A DNA stretch of 64,000 nucleotides, taken from the NCBI GenBank assembly GCA_012934845.2, contig WNNJ02001213.1:434001-498000 (forward strand). The letters are read 5' to 3'. The stretch comes from Pomphorhynchus laevis (taxonomy: Eukaryota; Acanthocephala; Palaeacanthocephala; Echinorhynchida; Pomphorhynchidae). The number at the start of each line of letters is the position of its first letter. The stretch's first letter is position 1. This document shows positions 40,708 through 52,900 of this stretch, in pieces. The position numbers and the translations under genes are program-made. Under the pieces are notes generated by a model. The model did no database searches. It worked only from the letters and a program-made list of their open reading frames with translations, and was not told the DNA's origin.

Positions 40708-43700
40708 ATGATAAAAATTGATTATTCTAAGATTTCTCCTCCTGTAAAAACAGTTGATAAAGAATGGAACGATGATATGCGTATGGATGTTTTATTTGCT
40801 CCGTTTCGCGATCGTCAATTGAATCCTGTTCATTATGACTCAAAAATGAAATTTTGGTACAAGGCCATTGTCGACTGGATGAGAGATCATGACCAGCTTC
40901 AATTTGATTCCTCCGAAATTGTAGAAGTCTTTCTACGTAAGGGAAAGCTGCCGAAATGTCTGGACGAAGTTATCACTAACCTTTTAAAGTAAGCACTCTT
41001 ATTTGAATTATGTTGTTCGAACAATCCTTTTTTATTTAGAGAAGGCAAAGCTATTTCGAAAAGCGCTTTATTGAACAATACACTATGCACGTCATATGGT
41101 GATTACATATGGTCTCTGCTACGGATGCTCGCCTATCCTATCACGTTGGTATCTTCAAATCAATCAAACAAAGATGACGAGCATACTGAAAATACATGCT
41201 TTATAATTCTCGAACTATGTGCGGTTAGTTTCTTACTACTAAATGAATCCTATAAAATCAGAAATGATCAAGTAATACATATGTTAGGTGTAGTGTATGT
41301 TTCAGTCATTTATAAATTCTATTTTATAATAGAGGATGCAAAACATGTTCCGAAATATTTGATTTTATAATTTTATAATTTCGCTTTTTGCCGTTATAGG
41401 TTTCTCTTTTGCCTTTATATTATCTGCAATTGCTAGCATATCTACTAATAGATTATTTAAGATGATCTCATTACATCTTATTTTAAACACTGTTCAGTTA
41501 GTTATATATTGATTGTAAAGTTGTACCAGTTACATTCAATCACGTAATATATTACACTATTTGCAAAAAATGTGAACACGGTCCAAATCATTTGTTTTTT
41601 AAATTTTAAACGGTTAGCTTTCGTCTATCAGAAGCAGAAATATGGCCATATCTACAAATAGATATTATTTTTTTTAAAATTTATATCAATGACTTATATA
41701 ACCTCTTATGTTTTATAATGCTCCTATGATTTATATTTATGATTAATTGTCTCCAAGGCTTAATAAGCTTGATCGTCTTTAATGGGTAGAAATAATTAGA
41801 TAATGCCAAACAAAATAGTGATTCATCAACAGCTATATGACTTATACGTAAAACCACGCTCATAATATCCATTAGCTAATTACATGGGGTATGAATGCCA
41901 CTGATGCCACCGATGCTAAACTCAAACACATTTTTAATTCATAATTGAATTAAAATTGTGGATTTCTGCCAAATCCACAATAAAGGATCCTATTCCTAAT
42001 ATTATAGCAATTATGTACGACTATTTTGTTGTTTAGGAGAAATGCGATAAATTATTCGATGTACTTAATGAAGAAAGGTATTCTCCAAACAACACTCAAG
42101 TTTTTACAATGGACCGCTTTAAAAAATATGCAAACACAATTGGCGTGAAAAGTAAAGACTTGGAAATTTTTACAGCATATCTAACACAGAAAGGAAAGGC
42201 TCGGAAATTTCAATTAGAAAATACTACGCGGCAGGTGAACTTTAAGACAAAATATATTAATATTAATTTACAAATATTCCTTTAAATTTATTAAACTAAT
42301 TATTGATATTAATATATTTATTATTAAATATAATAATCAGTTATTAAATTAATAATCAGTTATAATAATCTAACCGGAATTATAATTTTATAATTTTATA
42401 ATTATAAAATTATAATTTTGTTAAACATATTTATTAGCTATTTATTAGCGTTTTACATTTAAATTGAAAATGGAAATTTCTAATATTTTTTTTATTTTAT
42501 AAAAAAATCTATAATTTGTCACCAACATAAACGTAAATATTAAATTTTTTAAATTAAACGAATGTTTGCATATGTTATACGTTTGAGTAAAATTTTGGTA
42601 TAATATTTATGATTCAATATTTTTAATTTCAAAAAATGTTTAAATTTAATATTATGAGTCTATCCTGCGTAGAGGAAGCAAACTTCGTATTGGCTCACAT
42701 TATTCTTACACTGAGCGTCTAGCTTGTTTGAAACTGCCTTTAACGACTCAAAGGCCACTATATTTAGACCTCGCAGCGATGTGGCTCTTGGTTCATGGAA
42801 CGGAAGGTTTCCCATAATCTTGTATACAATTATGCAATTCAAGTAACAGAGGCCACTCTCTCGCGCTGTTTTAATTCGTCCATGGTAAAGTCAGGAGTGT
42901 GAGTAGGCTTTTCCACCGCTCATTAAATATTTGGAATTTAACTGAGGACCTTGCCGGTGCTACTAGCTATCGTCACTTCAAAAAGCTGCTGTTGAAATTT
43001 GGGTATAATATTGTTATAAAGGAACTCTTATTTTCAGCTAGGTATCGGTGAAGGGTAAATTAAACGAAATGTTTTTAAATGGACAAGAATATATTTTTTT
43101 AACTATTAAATAAAACAGTTACCAGTTTGGAAATAAATGAACCGAGAATGATTTTTTCAGTTTTATGGTAAAATTTACTCAGAGAAATTGGTTTTAGCGT
43201 ATAAAATATTTAATATTAAATATTTATGATTCAATATTTTTAATTTCAAAAAATGTTTAAATTTAATATTATGAGTCTATCCTGCGTAGAGGAAGCAAAC
43301 TTCGTATTGGCTCACATTATTCTTACACTGAGCGTCTAGCTTGTTTGAAACTGCCTTCAACGACTCAAAGGCCACTATATTTAGACCTCGCAGCGATGTG
43401 GCTCTTGGTTCATGGAACGGAAGGTTTCCCATAATCTTGTATACAATTATGCAATTCAAGTAACAGAGGCCACTCTCTCGCGCTGTTTTAATTCGTCCAT
43501 GGTAAAGTCAGGAGTGTGTAGGCTTTTCCACCGCTCATTAAATATTTGGAATTTAACTGAGGACCTTGCCGGTGCTACTAGCTATCGTCACTTCAAAAAG
43601 CTGCTGTTGAAATTTGGGTATAATATTGTTATAAAGGAACTCTTATTTTCAGCTAGGTATCGGTGAAGGGTAAATTAAACGAAATGTTTTTAAATGGACA

Positions 43701-46700
43701 AGAATATATTTTTTAACTATTAAATAAAACAGTTACCAGTTTGGAAATAAATGAACAGAGAATGATTTTTTCAGTTTTATGGTAAAATTTACTCAGAGAA
43801 ATTGGTTTTAGCGTATAAAATATTTAATATTAAATATTTATGATTCAATATTTTTAATTTCAAAAAATGTTTAAATTTAATAATAAAATGTAAATGCATC
43901 ATATATTTTAAGGTATTGAAACTTGCACTCAATGAAAATAATTCCACAATTAATGCACTAACAGATGTGGAAAACAGCGCTATTTTGTAGGTAATTTGAA
44001 TTAGAAAACGTTCAGTCATCTTTGTTTAACTAACAAATATAGGCTGGAGGATCTTGAATGCAAACTTGAAAGGGAAGTAAGTGAAATTGACACCAAAATA
44101 TCAAGGTATATATATATTTAAATAAACGTCTTTAAAAATGCTTCATTTCTAGTTTATTAGCGGCGGCCCGTAAAAGCATCGGAGAAAATAAAAAATCATC
44201 GGTAATAAAAATCTGCTTTTGTAAAAAAACTTTTTACTTTTGATCATTGCAAAATATTCAGATCTTGTGTATCTTATCTCCTCTTAGAATAACACTTGTG
44301 TATGATCTCCCCAGAAAATAAATTAAAAATTTTATTAAATCAAAAATCTTCTCTACATCATCACCAGGAGCATTGTCTCTCCACATCCATTCACTTAGAT
44401 AAAATTTCAATTTCTTTTTTTTTGCAACACCCATCATTGCTTCGGCTCTGCACTTTTGTTTATTCCAGTAAGACTCTATATTTTGTGTATAACCCCACTT
44501 ATAGGATCTACAAAATACAGCTTGTGCTTCACTGTACCATGCTCATATATATGAGAGTTGATATTTCGATATGCAACCCACTCGTCACTGTGTATTATAG
44601 AAAGAGGGGCTACAACTCTATCGATTATGGGTATTAAAGTCTTTTTTGTCCTGTTTGGAACGATCTCCATATATCCTCGAGCAGGGAAATAAGAAGTATC
44701 CACGACCCTAAATATCCATATCTGCTCACCAGATGCCCTCCCTATACCAAACTTTTGTTTATGGCAAAAGCAGGTTTCATCAATCTGGCAAATAATGCCC
44801 TCGCCCCCAGGATTACAGGATTATTGGTTATGTATTTATGGTACAATAACTTAAAGACTTCATAAATCTATTAATAGACTTTCTACAAATATCCAAATCT
44901 TTAGATATTGTCTTTTCCTGTTGGCCAACTGCATATCTATATAGCAGTTCCATGCAATTCTGTAGAGATATTCTAAATTCAATCAAAAGGCTACCACTCA
45001 TAATAGGCTTTGTGCTTTTATATTTAGTGCAACTCTTTGATTGTCACTTCCACACATATTTATCCATATGACTGTTATAAGCCGTCTCTATCATAGAGTT
45101 GCTACAGTGTTCACACACAACTGCACTTTTTAAAACTCTTTTTTGTCTCAGAAAAGCTATTTGTTCTTCAATTCTCATTGAAGATAATCTTTTTATAATT
45201 TCTGTATAAAATGACATTAATATTTTTTTATTTTTTGCTTATGCTCCCAACATAATCTCGAAATACGCAGTCTTTGTAGAAAATCTTCAGGCTCTGCTTG
45301 ATAGTACTTTTGTGGAAGATTCCTACGTTTTATTGGATGACTTCAGTGCTAGCGACAGTAACACTTGGAAGGGAGTGTTCCTCAATTCTCATTGAAGATA
45401 TTCTTCTTATAATTTCTTTATAAAATGACATGGGTACTTCAGGCTCTGCTTGAAGTACCCATTTACACTTGTGTATTATCTCCCCTGGGGGAGATAATAC
45501 ACAAGATCCAAATATTTGATAACGTATGCGATAATCAAAATTAAAATAATTTTGATTATTAGATTAATTAAAATAATTTAGTAATAGTATTAAAATTAAA
45601 ATTTATTATTCGAATAGTTTTGACTAAATTATGTAATCTGTAAAGTTCAATCCGAAAATTATACGTTTAATCCATCCAATCTAAACAATCCGATTGGATA
45701 TGCTGGAAAGTCCGTTGTTTATCTTTCTACTGTAGGATAAATTTCTACTTTATTCATTCTGAATGTGAATGAAAGCCAACAATTGAAATTGTTGGCTTAA
45801 GCTGAACAATTCTGATAGCTTGTAGAAAATCCAACAACGACAAAAGTTATAAAGTCGGTTTTTTTGTGTCAAGCAAAACTTTAAGGAGTCGGACGATTGA
45901 TATTATTTTCGCAAATCCTAGAGTGCAAAATTTGAAATAATAAATAACTTAAAATTACAACTTTAATATAAAATATTAAAATATTAACTTTAAAAAATTA
46001 ACTGTTACATTAGACTGCATTAGTCTTTAAATTATATAACATATTTAGACTTACATATAGTACTATGAGCTAAGTAGCATACGCAGATCTCAAAAATCCA
46101 GAAATAGGAATAGTTCAGTGTCTAATTAATTAGTGAATGTAATGTTTTTGCTATATCATTTTAATATAGATGATTAGGGATATTTTTATGGTAGTCTTGA
46201 TAATATCCAATAAAAATATTAAATATAATTAATAAATATATTAATATTGGTTACAACTTATAATATTATATTTCAAATGACTCTTATAATGACCTCATTG
46301 AGCAATTCTTCACAACGATCATATATATACTGTATTTACAAAATGGTATTTATAGAGCCGGATTAATTAACACAAGCAGGACATATAATTTTATCTCAAA
46401 ACGTTTCGCTTAGCGGCTATGCTAATTGTAATAATTTAATCGTAAGTTCAGATAGTTAAACTTAACTATCTTACAATCAAATTATTACAATTGAGAAAGC
46501 CGCGAGGCGAAACGCTAGAGATTAAATTATATTTTCTGCTTATATTAAGTAAACAAGTCTACAAATACCATTTGGTGAATACAGTATTATAGCCGAATTC
46601 CCTAAAGAGGATCCCCGACGGTGTCTATCAATCAACTTTAATCCGTAAAGCTTTTTGCGTACAAAAACTCAGAGAAAATATATGAAAAAGGCTAGCTAGG

Positions 46701-49700
46701 CCGAAACGTCAAAAAAATTTCAATTGTTGCTTAGTGGTCTTAATTTTAAATCTGAATATATCATTTACAATTTTGCGTTCCCAACGGAATCCCGCCAGAC
46801 AGTGTAAATAATATATGAATTTTCGGTTATATATATTATCAGCTTTGCTAGATCACACAAGATGATATCCTGATCAAATCATGTTATACATTATCAATGT
46901 TATATAAATAATATAATTGAAGTAATCCCATAATTTTATTTAGTGTTGCCAAGTGTAATTTAATTAAAAAATATACCGAACCGAATTTAGGCATTAAGAT
47001 GTTTACGTCAGAAAAAATCGCTTGAAATCGCAAGAGAAAAGAAAGAAACGACACTTGCGAATGTTCAAACAATGCTTCATGAGCTACTGCAATCTGATAG
47101 TAACAAATCTGTAAGTCTAATGATTTATAGGTTAATGATTTATAGTTGACCACCTTTCGATACTTTCTAGATTCTTGAGGCATATTCAACTAGCACAGAA
47201 GCGTTAAAAAAACTGAGTCAGACAGGTGAACTTTCAGTTGAAAAAGCAGAAGACATAATGGACGAAATGAACGAGGTATATGTTTTTAGTCATAAAGTGT
47301 AACTATACACTCTTCATTTATTAGCTAAAGAGTAAATGTCTTTAGCTAATATTGAGCCAGTATTTTATCATAGTGTTTTATGGGGATTGTTGTAATTAAA
47401 GATTTTTACATGTACATAACGAATTACTTTATATACTATGCGTTCGTATTATTTTGCATTATATTCAAAACACGTGAATATACAAACTCATTGCGATATT
47501 TGCTTTGATTATTAACTTCCTTTTTGAAAGGGATTGTTGTAATTAAAGATTTTTACATGTACATAACGAATTACTTTATATACTATGCGTTCGTATTATT
47601 TTGCATTATATTCAAAACACGTGAATATACAAACTCATTGCGATATTTGCTTTGATTAATTTTCTTTTTGAAAATATCACAGACAAACGATTAAGAATTT
47701 AAATACAATTTTGAAACTTTAAATCTTTATGATTTATATTTTTAAATCGATATATTTATATTTTAGAATTACTGCTTAGTGATGGGCTGAAGCTTTTAAA
47801 AACATCACGACATTAGATGATAATTGTATCAGCACAACATCTTTGAATTATCGACAGCACACTCTATATATACTGCATATACCGATAAATAAATATCCAT
47901 TTATTTATTAATGATATTTTAAATAATAATAGAAATATTTAATACATAACACAATGCAAAATATTTTATTAACGCAAAAAATATTCAATGGTTAATAATT
48001 TTTATATTTTTAATGCATTAAATCAATATATTAATCTAATAATTTATTGATTTAATACATTTAAATCATTAAAAATTGATTTAATGCATAAATAAATGAA
48101 AAATGGATTGGATATGTAAAAACAATACCTACATGTAGGTACTACAGATTGCTAAAATTAGATGTGAAAAGATATTAGACTGCAAATTGTCTAACATGTT
48201 TTTAATATTATATATATTGTTATATTTATATAACAATATATATTGTTATATATATTGCATTAGTTATATTATATATTGCTTTTACGGCGTGTTTAAAGAA
48301 ATACTATATACGCAGTAATTAATTTTGCGCCACCTTACATCATAATTTGAAAAGGCATTTCATGTTTTCTAATATAAAATCGCAAATAGAACAACATCGA
48401 ATTGATTTTTACCCTACAACATAACATCTATTCTAAAATTTGCAAATTTATCAATTAATTGCATTTAAGAATTTAAATATTCTTAGTAGTCCATTATAGA
48501 TGAAACGATTAATTGTCCCATCAAAATTTTTCCTATCTGCACAAATTGTGTGAATGATTGCAAATTATGCAGGAGATTAATTTAAATTTATGTTATCAAT
48601 GTCTGAGAGTAGAAATGATTTACAATTGAAAAATAATTTTTAAATTATATTTATATTTTGTATTTACCATTTCTGTTTAAAATAAGCGGATAATTTTACT
48701 TCTAAAAAAATTGAAAATCGTTTTGATAAACATATTGAATGCAACGCATTCTTAGCAGTAATCTTTTTGCTCTATTCTTTATCTCTTTTGATCAACTAGC
48801 TGTCTTTGCTAAATTAGCGAATTAATTAAGTCGCTAATAAACGACTGCGGTTAATTAGTTGTTAAATAAGCGAAAAATTACTGCAGTTAATAAATTAATG
48901 TAGATAAATTAATTTAATAATAATTAAGAATTAACTTAATTAATAATTTATTAATTTATTAATACATTAATTTATTAATAAATTAATTTATTAACTTATT
49001 AATTTATTAATACATTTATTTATTAATAAATTACTTTATTAACTTATTAATTTATTAATAAATTAATTTATTAACTTATTAATTTATTAATACATTTATT
49101 TATTAATTTATTAACTTTAACAAATTAATTTATTAACTTTTAATTTATTAATAAATTAATTTATTAACTTATTAATTTATTAATACATTTATTTATTAAT
49201 TTATTAACTTTAACAAATTAATTTATTAAAGCTAATAAATTAAGTCATAATTTATTTCGTTAGGCTTAAAAAGCTTTACTGTTTAATAAATAATAATACA
49301 GCCATAGAGAATAAAGTTTGGAAGGCTTCTTATATAAAATAATCTTACATTACATTATCGGATTAAATATATTTTGGTAGCTATTGAATGAAATAGATTT
49401 TTATATAATTTTTATCAAATAGCTATTGATAAAAATTTTATGGCGGTATTTAGACTATCAATGAGCAAATGGATTTAACTGAAGCTTTATCGAAAACAAT
49501 AGCACCAAGCATTCAAGATAACTTTGATTTGGAACAAGAGCTAGCTGATCTATTAGAGGACCAAGAAATTGATGATTTGAAACTGCCTGATGTTCCAGTT
49601 GAGTCTCCAACAAAGACAGATAAATACGCTGTGGACGTTCTACAACCAGATAGTGGTAATTTACCAACTAATTTGGATGGAAATTCGGAAGCAGAAAAGA

Positions 49701-49789
49701 AAAATGGTGTGTCTCTGGACTCACTAGAAGAAGACATAAGCAGAGAGCTTAGGAAGATTCGCGAACGAATAAACGATCTTAACTTCTAA
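40708..49789 (+). CDS. CHMP7: Charged multivesicular body protein 7 (ESCRT-III related), 9 exons
   Basis: Exons: 40708-40988, 41040-41223, 42037-42234, 43913-43986, 44043-44105, 44153-44201, 46991-47110, 47171-47275, 49454-49789. All junctions are GT-AG and join in phase to 469 aa (human CHMP7 is 453). Exon 1-2 gives the winged-helix N-terminal part (WNDDMRMDVLFAPFRDRQ, DSKMKFWYKAI) and a hydrophobic patch (YIWSLLRMLAYPITLV) where relatives bind ER/nuclear membrane. Exons 4-8 form the SNF7-like helices (LLAAARKSI, ALRCLRQKKSLEIAR, STEALKKLSQ, EKAEDIMDEM). Exon 9 carries the acidic FDLEQELADLLEDQE and a terminal MIM-like ISRELRKIRERINDLNF. CHMP7 recruits ESCRT-III for nuclear-envelope sealing and endosomal sorting. 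An AATAAA lies at 49,808. Introns of 47-56 bp alternate with large TE-filled ones. Confidence 0.93.
41224..42036 (+). other. CHMP7 intron 2
   Basis: 813 bp, GT-AG, AT-rich. No element recognised. Apparent ORFs run on from exon 2 and are intronic read-through. Confidence 0.7.
42235..43912 (+). other. CHMP7 intron 3, holding a tandem LINE-tail duplication
   Basis: 1,678 bp between CAG|GTGAAC and TTTTAAG|GTATTG. Two near-identical 0.6-kb units fill most of it. Confidence 0.85.
42605..43882 (+). repeat. Tandem duplication, unit about 617 bp, LINE 3' end
   Basis: Copy 1 is 42,605-43,221, copy 2 is 43,222-43,835, and a third partial start runs to 43,882. Differences are few (a T/C near 42,741, a short GA loss near 42,900, one T). 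The plus strand reads SILRRGSKLRIGSHYSYTER and LFHRSLNIWN then HFKKLLLKFGYNI, the 3' end of a CR1/Jockey-type ORF2. The insert is a 5'-truncated LINE that was then duplicated together with its flank. Confidence 0.88.
44476..44703 (-). pseudogene. Merlin transposase catalytic core fragment
   Basis: 75 codons open: TSYFPARGYMEIVPNRTKKT, then LIPIIDRVVAPLSIIHSDEW with the second catalytic Asp, and HGTVKHKLYFVDPISG. The Glu box (NIESYWN) lies just downstream in another frame near 44,440. The closest recognisable family is the IS1016-like DDE of Merlin. Confidence 0.75.
45463..45503. repeat. Head-to-head Merlin TIR palindrome
   Basis: ACTTGTGTATTATCTCCCC is followed almost at once by its reverse complement, giving a near-perfect palindrome of about 39 bp. 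It suggests two Merlin ends fused, or an internal copy of the end. Confidence 0.8.
45773..45798. repeat. Inverted repeat, 12-bp stem and 2-nt loop
   Basis: AAGCCAACAATT and its complement separated by GA. It lies at the centre of a larger imperfect inverted repeat (about 45,700-45,850), possibly a small MITE. Confidence 0.8.
46330..46584. mobile_element. Foldback MITE, 255 bp, TA target duplication
   Basis: Almost the whole element is an inverted repeat. The left arm starts CTGTATTTACAAAATGG; the right arm ends with its complement CCATTTGGTGAATACAG. Arms pair over about 120 bp, with CGTTTCGC on each side and a small loop near 46,455. TA lies on both sides (46,328-46,329; 46,585-46,586), which fits a Tc1/mariner-type origin. 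It encodes nothing. Confidence 0.82.
47393..47666. repeat. Tandem duplication, unit 137 bp
   Basis: GGGATTGTTGTAATTAAAG starts at 47,393 and again at 47,530; the following 120 bp are identical by eye, with differences only at the unit end. A recent event inside the intron. Confidence 0.88.
48880..49235. repeat. AT satellite of TTATTAATTTATTAA units
   Basis: Degenerate short units of AATTTATTAA and AATACATTTATT, with a higher-order unit of about 75 bp (ACTTATTAATTTATTAATAC then ATTTATTTATTAA) repeating at about 49,005, 49,070 and 49,165. Confidence 0.8.
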
Positions 49790-49807
49790 TCTCTAAAATA
49801 CTCACAC

Positions 49808-49813
49808 AATAAA
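49808..49813 (+). terminator. CHMP7 polyadenylation signal
   Basis: AATAAA, 19 bp after the CHMP7 stop codon. Confidence 0.7.
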
Positions 49814-49865
49814 TAAGAGCAAAGCAATTTTTTCAGTGTGTAGTTACAATGTTACATTAACATTT

Positions 49866-49871
49866 TTTATT
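49866..49871 (-). terminator. PUS7 polyadenylation signal
   Basis: AATAAA on the minus strand, 41 bp after the PUS7 stop at 49,912-49,914. The two transcripts' 3' ends must nearly touch or overlap. Confidence 0.65.
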
Positions 49872-49911
49872 GTTTATATTAGCTTTAATCTGTTGTTGAC
49901 TTTCGTAAAAA

Positions 49912-52900
49912 TCAAATGTCGCCTCTTATGACTTCTCTTATTGCCATTGTTGCATACGACGATGTAGGTAGCTTGAACTTTATCTGAGCGGCGAATTTCT
50001 CCGATGATGTATTTCCGTCGGTTGCCTGCGTGTTTGCTGCGTCGCTGGAATCATCATCAGTACTAAAATCGCTAATTGGCTTGTAAGTAACTTCAGTTGT
50101 GTCTTTATCTAATTTGACGATAAAATCACGATATGACCCCTTTAAGCAGAAATCCCTAAATTTATTACAGAGTCAAATAATTCGAAATTAAAAATATAAA
50201 TATTATTTTTAATGTAACAGTAATTTAAACAAAAAGAACATTAAATTAACTTAATGCCAAACAAGAAATCTAATTTTAATTCAAATTAAATTGCGTAAAA
50301 TTAAAATTACAAAATACTCATTTTAATTTTAAACTCAAATTATAATTTAATTATAGCTACACCTTAACTCAACAAACAAAATAAACCCTCAATGTATACA
50401 ACAATATGCAATGATTATAGAAAGGTAGAAATGGAAGCAATTACGAAACAATCTGCACCCGCCGATTTGCTGTGAGAGTCGAATTGTTGGTCATATGTCA
50501 CTTGTGTTAAATCGGTTCTAAATATTTCCAACAAATATAAGGCGTCTTTCAAAAATATCCTCTTAGTTCACTCTTGCTTAATTTATTCGTCTTCGCCCTT
50601 TCTGCATGCATTACCCAGTCTAACCAGTACCGATATTTATTAGTCGAAATAAAGTGAATTTTAAGACAAAAGACAGTGAATTCCACTTGTCCTTATTGTG
50701 CAGATATGTCTCTCCTTAAAGAACTATCAGCTTTGTTCTTGCACGTGACGAAGTGAAAAACGAAACAACTTCTAACGGACATATTCATCGTCTTACGCGA
50801 GTTATTGAATTCCCGGATATCTAAAAACAAGGCACAAATAAAATAAAAGGCTTGACGGCTTTCTAGGAAGTTTTGCTAAATCGGATCATGTGTTATACGC
50901 TAGGACCTTTTTGCATTTGTAAATTCTGCCAGTGTCAACAAATCGTACACGTTCGAACTTGAAGCCGATCAAAAACATTGTCTCTGTTGCAGAGTAGCAG
51001 CTTATGACTTGTTCGTATTTGATTTTGTATTAGACTGATATTTTATATTCGACTTGTATTTTCTATTCGACTGATATTTGATGTATATCTCTAATCGCTT
51101 GTTGCGCCAAAATTATACTGATAAATACTTTGGATAATTGTTTTTATAAATAAAAAAATCAATTTTTTTATAAATTTTTGCTAAATTATTAAAAATGTAT
51201 GATTATTTTAACTTATAATGCATTGACAATTTCATACCAACCTGTTTGCATTAAATCAATTAACTTTTATAAAAATATAATTTTATCAATTTTCTTAATA
51301 AATAATTAATAAAGTCATTCAGAATTTAATGTTTGCAAAACTAAATAGATTTTGGAATATTTTTAAATAATTTTTTTTGATATCAATAATTAAAAATAAA
51401 TAATTAATTAAATAATTATATAAAAGTTTTATAATTAATAAATTAATTATAAATTGGTTATTATGATAATAAATTATGATTTAATAATAAATTAATGATT
51501 ATTAATCATTAATTTATTATTATTAATATAATAATAAATTAATGATTTCTTACCAGAAATCATTAGAAACGTGAATTAAAAGTCATTATGTAGGGATTCT
51601 GTAAGACATACGGAACTTACAGACATTCTGTAAGTATTCACCGCATAGTTTAATTTATACTTTTATGAATTGCAACACGTAAATAGAACTCAAATTTTAT
51701 AAAATTCTACTTTATGATTTGACATAAAGATACAGACGTCCTGAGTTCAAATCCGATCAGCATCAGTGTACGGAGAAAGCAGTAGAATATTATATTTAAC
51801 TTTACTTTTTTTAGTTTTGTATTTTACTAAAGATAATGAAAAGTTTTAAAGTGAAATATCAAATTGTAATGAAATAATAAATACTGAAATAATTTGAATG
51901 ATAATACATTTATGATGTAAATATATATAAATATATATGAAATTAATATATATATTTAATATATTTTAATACTGACCTGCTCATAGACTTAAAGACATTC
52001 TTGTTAATATTGTCTATTTCTAGTAGTCGATCGATCTCTTGTGCAACTGAATTACAAAATTACTATTTTGTATTTAATTTAATATGTTTAATCGTACCGA
52101 TATTTTCTGGGTATTTTATATCAGATCCGATCATCGGCAACATTACTTGACTAATTGGAGCACAATTATCTGTATCTAACACAGTGATCGAATCAGATCC
52201 ATCTACAGGAAAATAGCAATCAAGATATGTTTACAAACTTAATCGGTCAACCTTTGATCAAGTCGCCTGCTTTCGCTTCTAATCCGTATGTTCTATATCT
52301 GTAAGAAGCTATATGATTCCATATCTTTGATTGATATGCGTGGAGATAAAGAGTGCGAGTGTTCCGTGGAATCTATGTTTTAAGACAAAAAATAGAGATA
52401 ATAATGTGTTACTTTTAATGTGAACAAAGTAATCGAATTGTTTGAACAGTCGAATTGTGTTTAAAACAATTAGATAAAAACAAATATTAATAGAAATACA
52501 TTTGAAATAATGTACAAGCCTACAAAAATTAAGGCTTTAATTCGTTCGATATATTTTATTTCTGTTGATTCGTTTAAAGTTACCTAATTTTTTTAAAGAT
52601 GAATTTAAAATATACATTTAAATTACAAATAAACATAACATCACAAATTAGTTATTTAATTAGGAATTTGTACAAGTTATTAAATTTAAAATCAGTTATT
52701 AAATTATAAATAATATAATTAATAGTATTATAATTATATTATAATATTATAATATTATAGTAATATTATATTATAATATAATAATATTTAAGTGACTAAA
52801 AAGTTAAAAATATATGAATCTAAATGAATTAGAAATTTTTTAAATATTTGTATTTAAAATATTAATTTAAATATATTTAAAGACAGAGCATCATAAATTC

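Larger units (their letters stand above)
44249..45519 (-). mobile_element. Merlin DNA transposon, decayed
   Basis: Ends carry CTTGTGTAT(C/G/T)ATCTCC-type inverted repeats: left near 44,262 and 44,300, right at 45,485-45,503 and on to AAATATTTG at 45,517. The coding strand is minus. MSFYTEIIKRLSSMRIEEQ starts near 45,215; a zinc ribbon (VCEHCSNSM ... KYVWK) follows; then ICQIDETCFCHKQKFG, SDEWVAYRN and, in a shifted frame, YTQNIESYWNKQKCRAE. These give the D, D and E of the Merlin catalytic core. At least two stops near 44,780-44,850 and a shift near 44,480 break it. Confidence 0.8.
44202..46990 (+). other. CHMP7 intron 6, with Merlin and foldback elements
   Basis: 2,789 bp from TCG|GTAATA to TTTAG|GCATTA. 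It contains a Merlin transposon (about 44,249-45,519), small palindromes and a TA-flanked MITE (46,330-46,584). The remaining sequence is AT-rich. Confidence 0.85.
47276..49453 (+). other. CHMP7 intron 8, AT-rich with tandem repeats
   Basis: 2,178 bp, GT-AG. It holds a 137-bp tandem duplication (47,393-47,666) and an AT satellite at 48,880-49,235. Nothing else is recognised. Confidence 0.8.

Noticed and set aside
41071-41370. Separate 99-aa gene
   Set aside because: Its first half is CHMP7 exon 2 and the rest reads into intron 2 after a GT donor at 41,224.
44296-44637. Plus-strand ORF in CHMP7 intron 6
   Set aside because: It is antisense to the Merlin transposase core and shows no domain.
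49513-49737. Minus-strand Ser-rich ORF
   Set aside because: Antisense shadow of CHMP7's last exon.
51720-51775. tRNA gene (GAGTTCAAATCC motif)
   Set aside because: There is no A box, acceptor stem or anticodon arm at the right distance; at most a relic of a tRNA-derived repeat.
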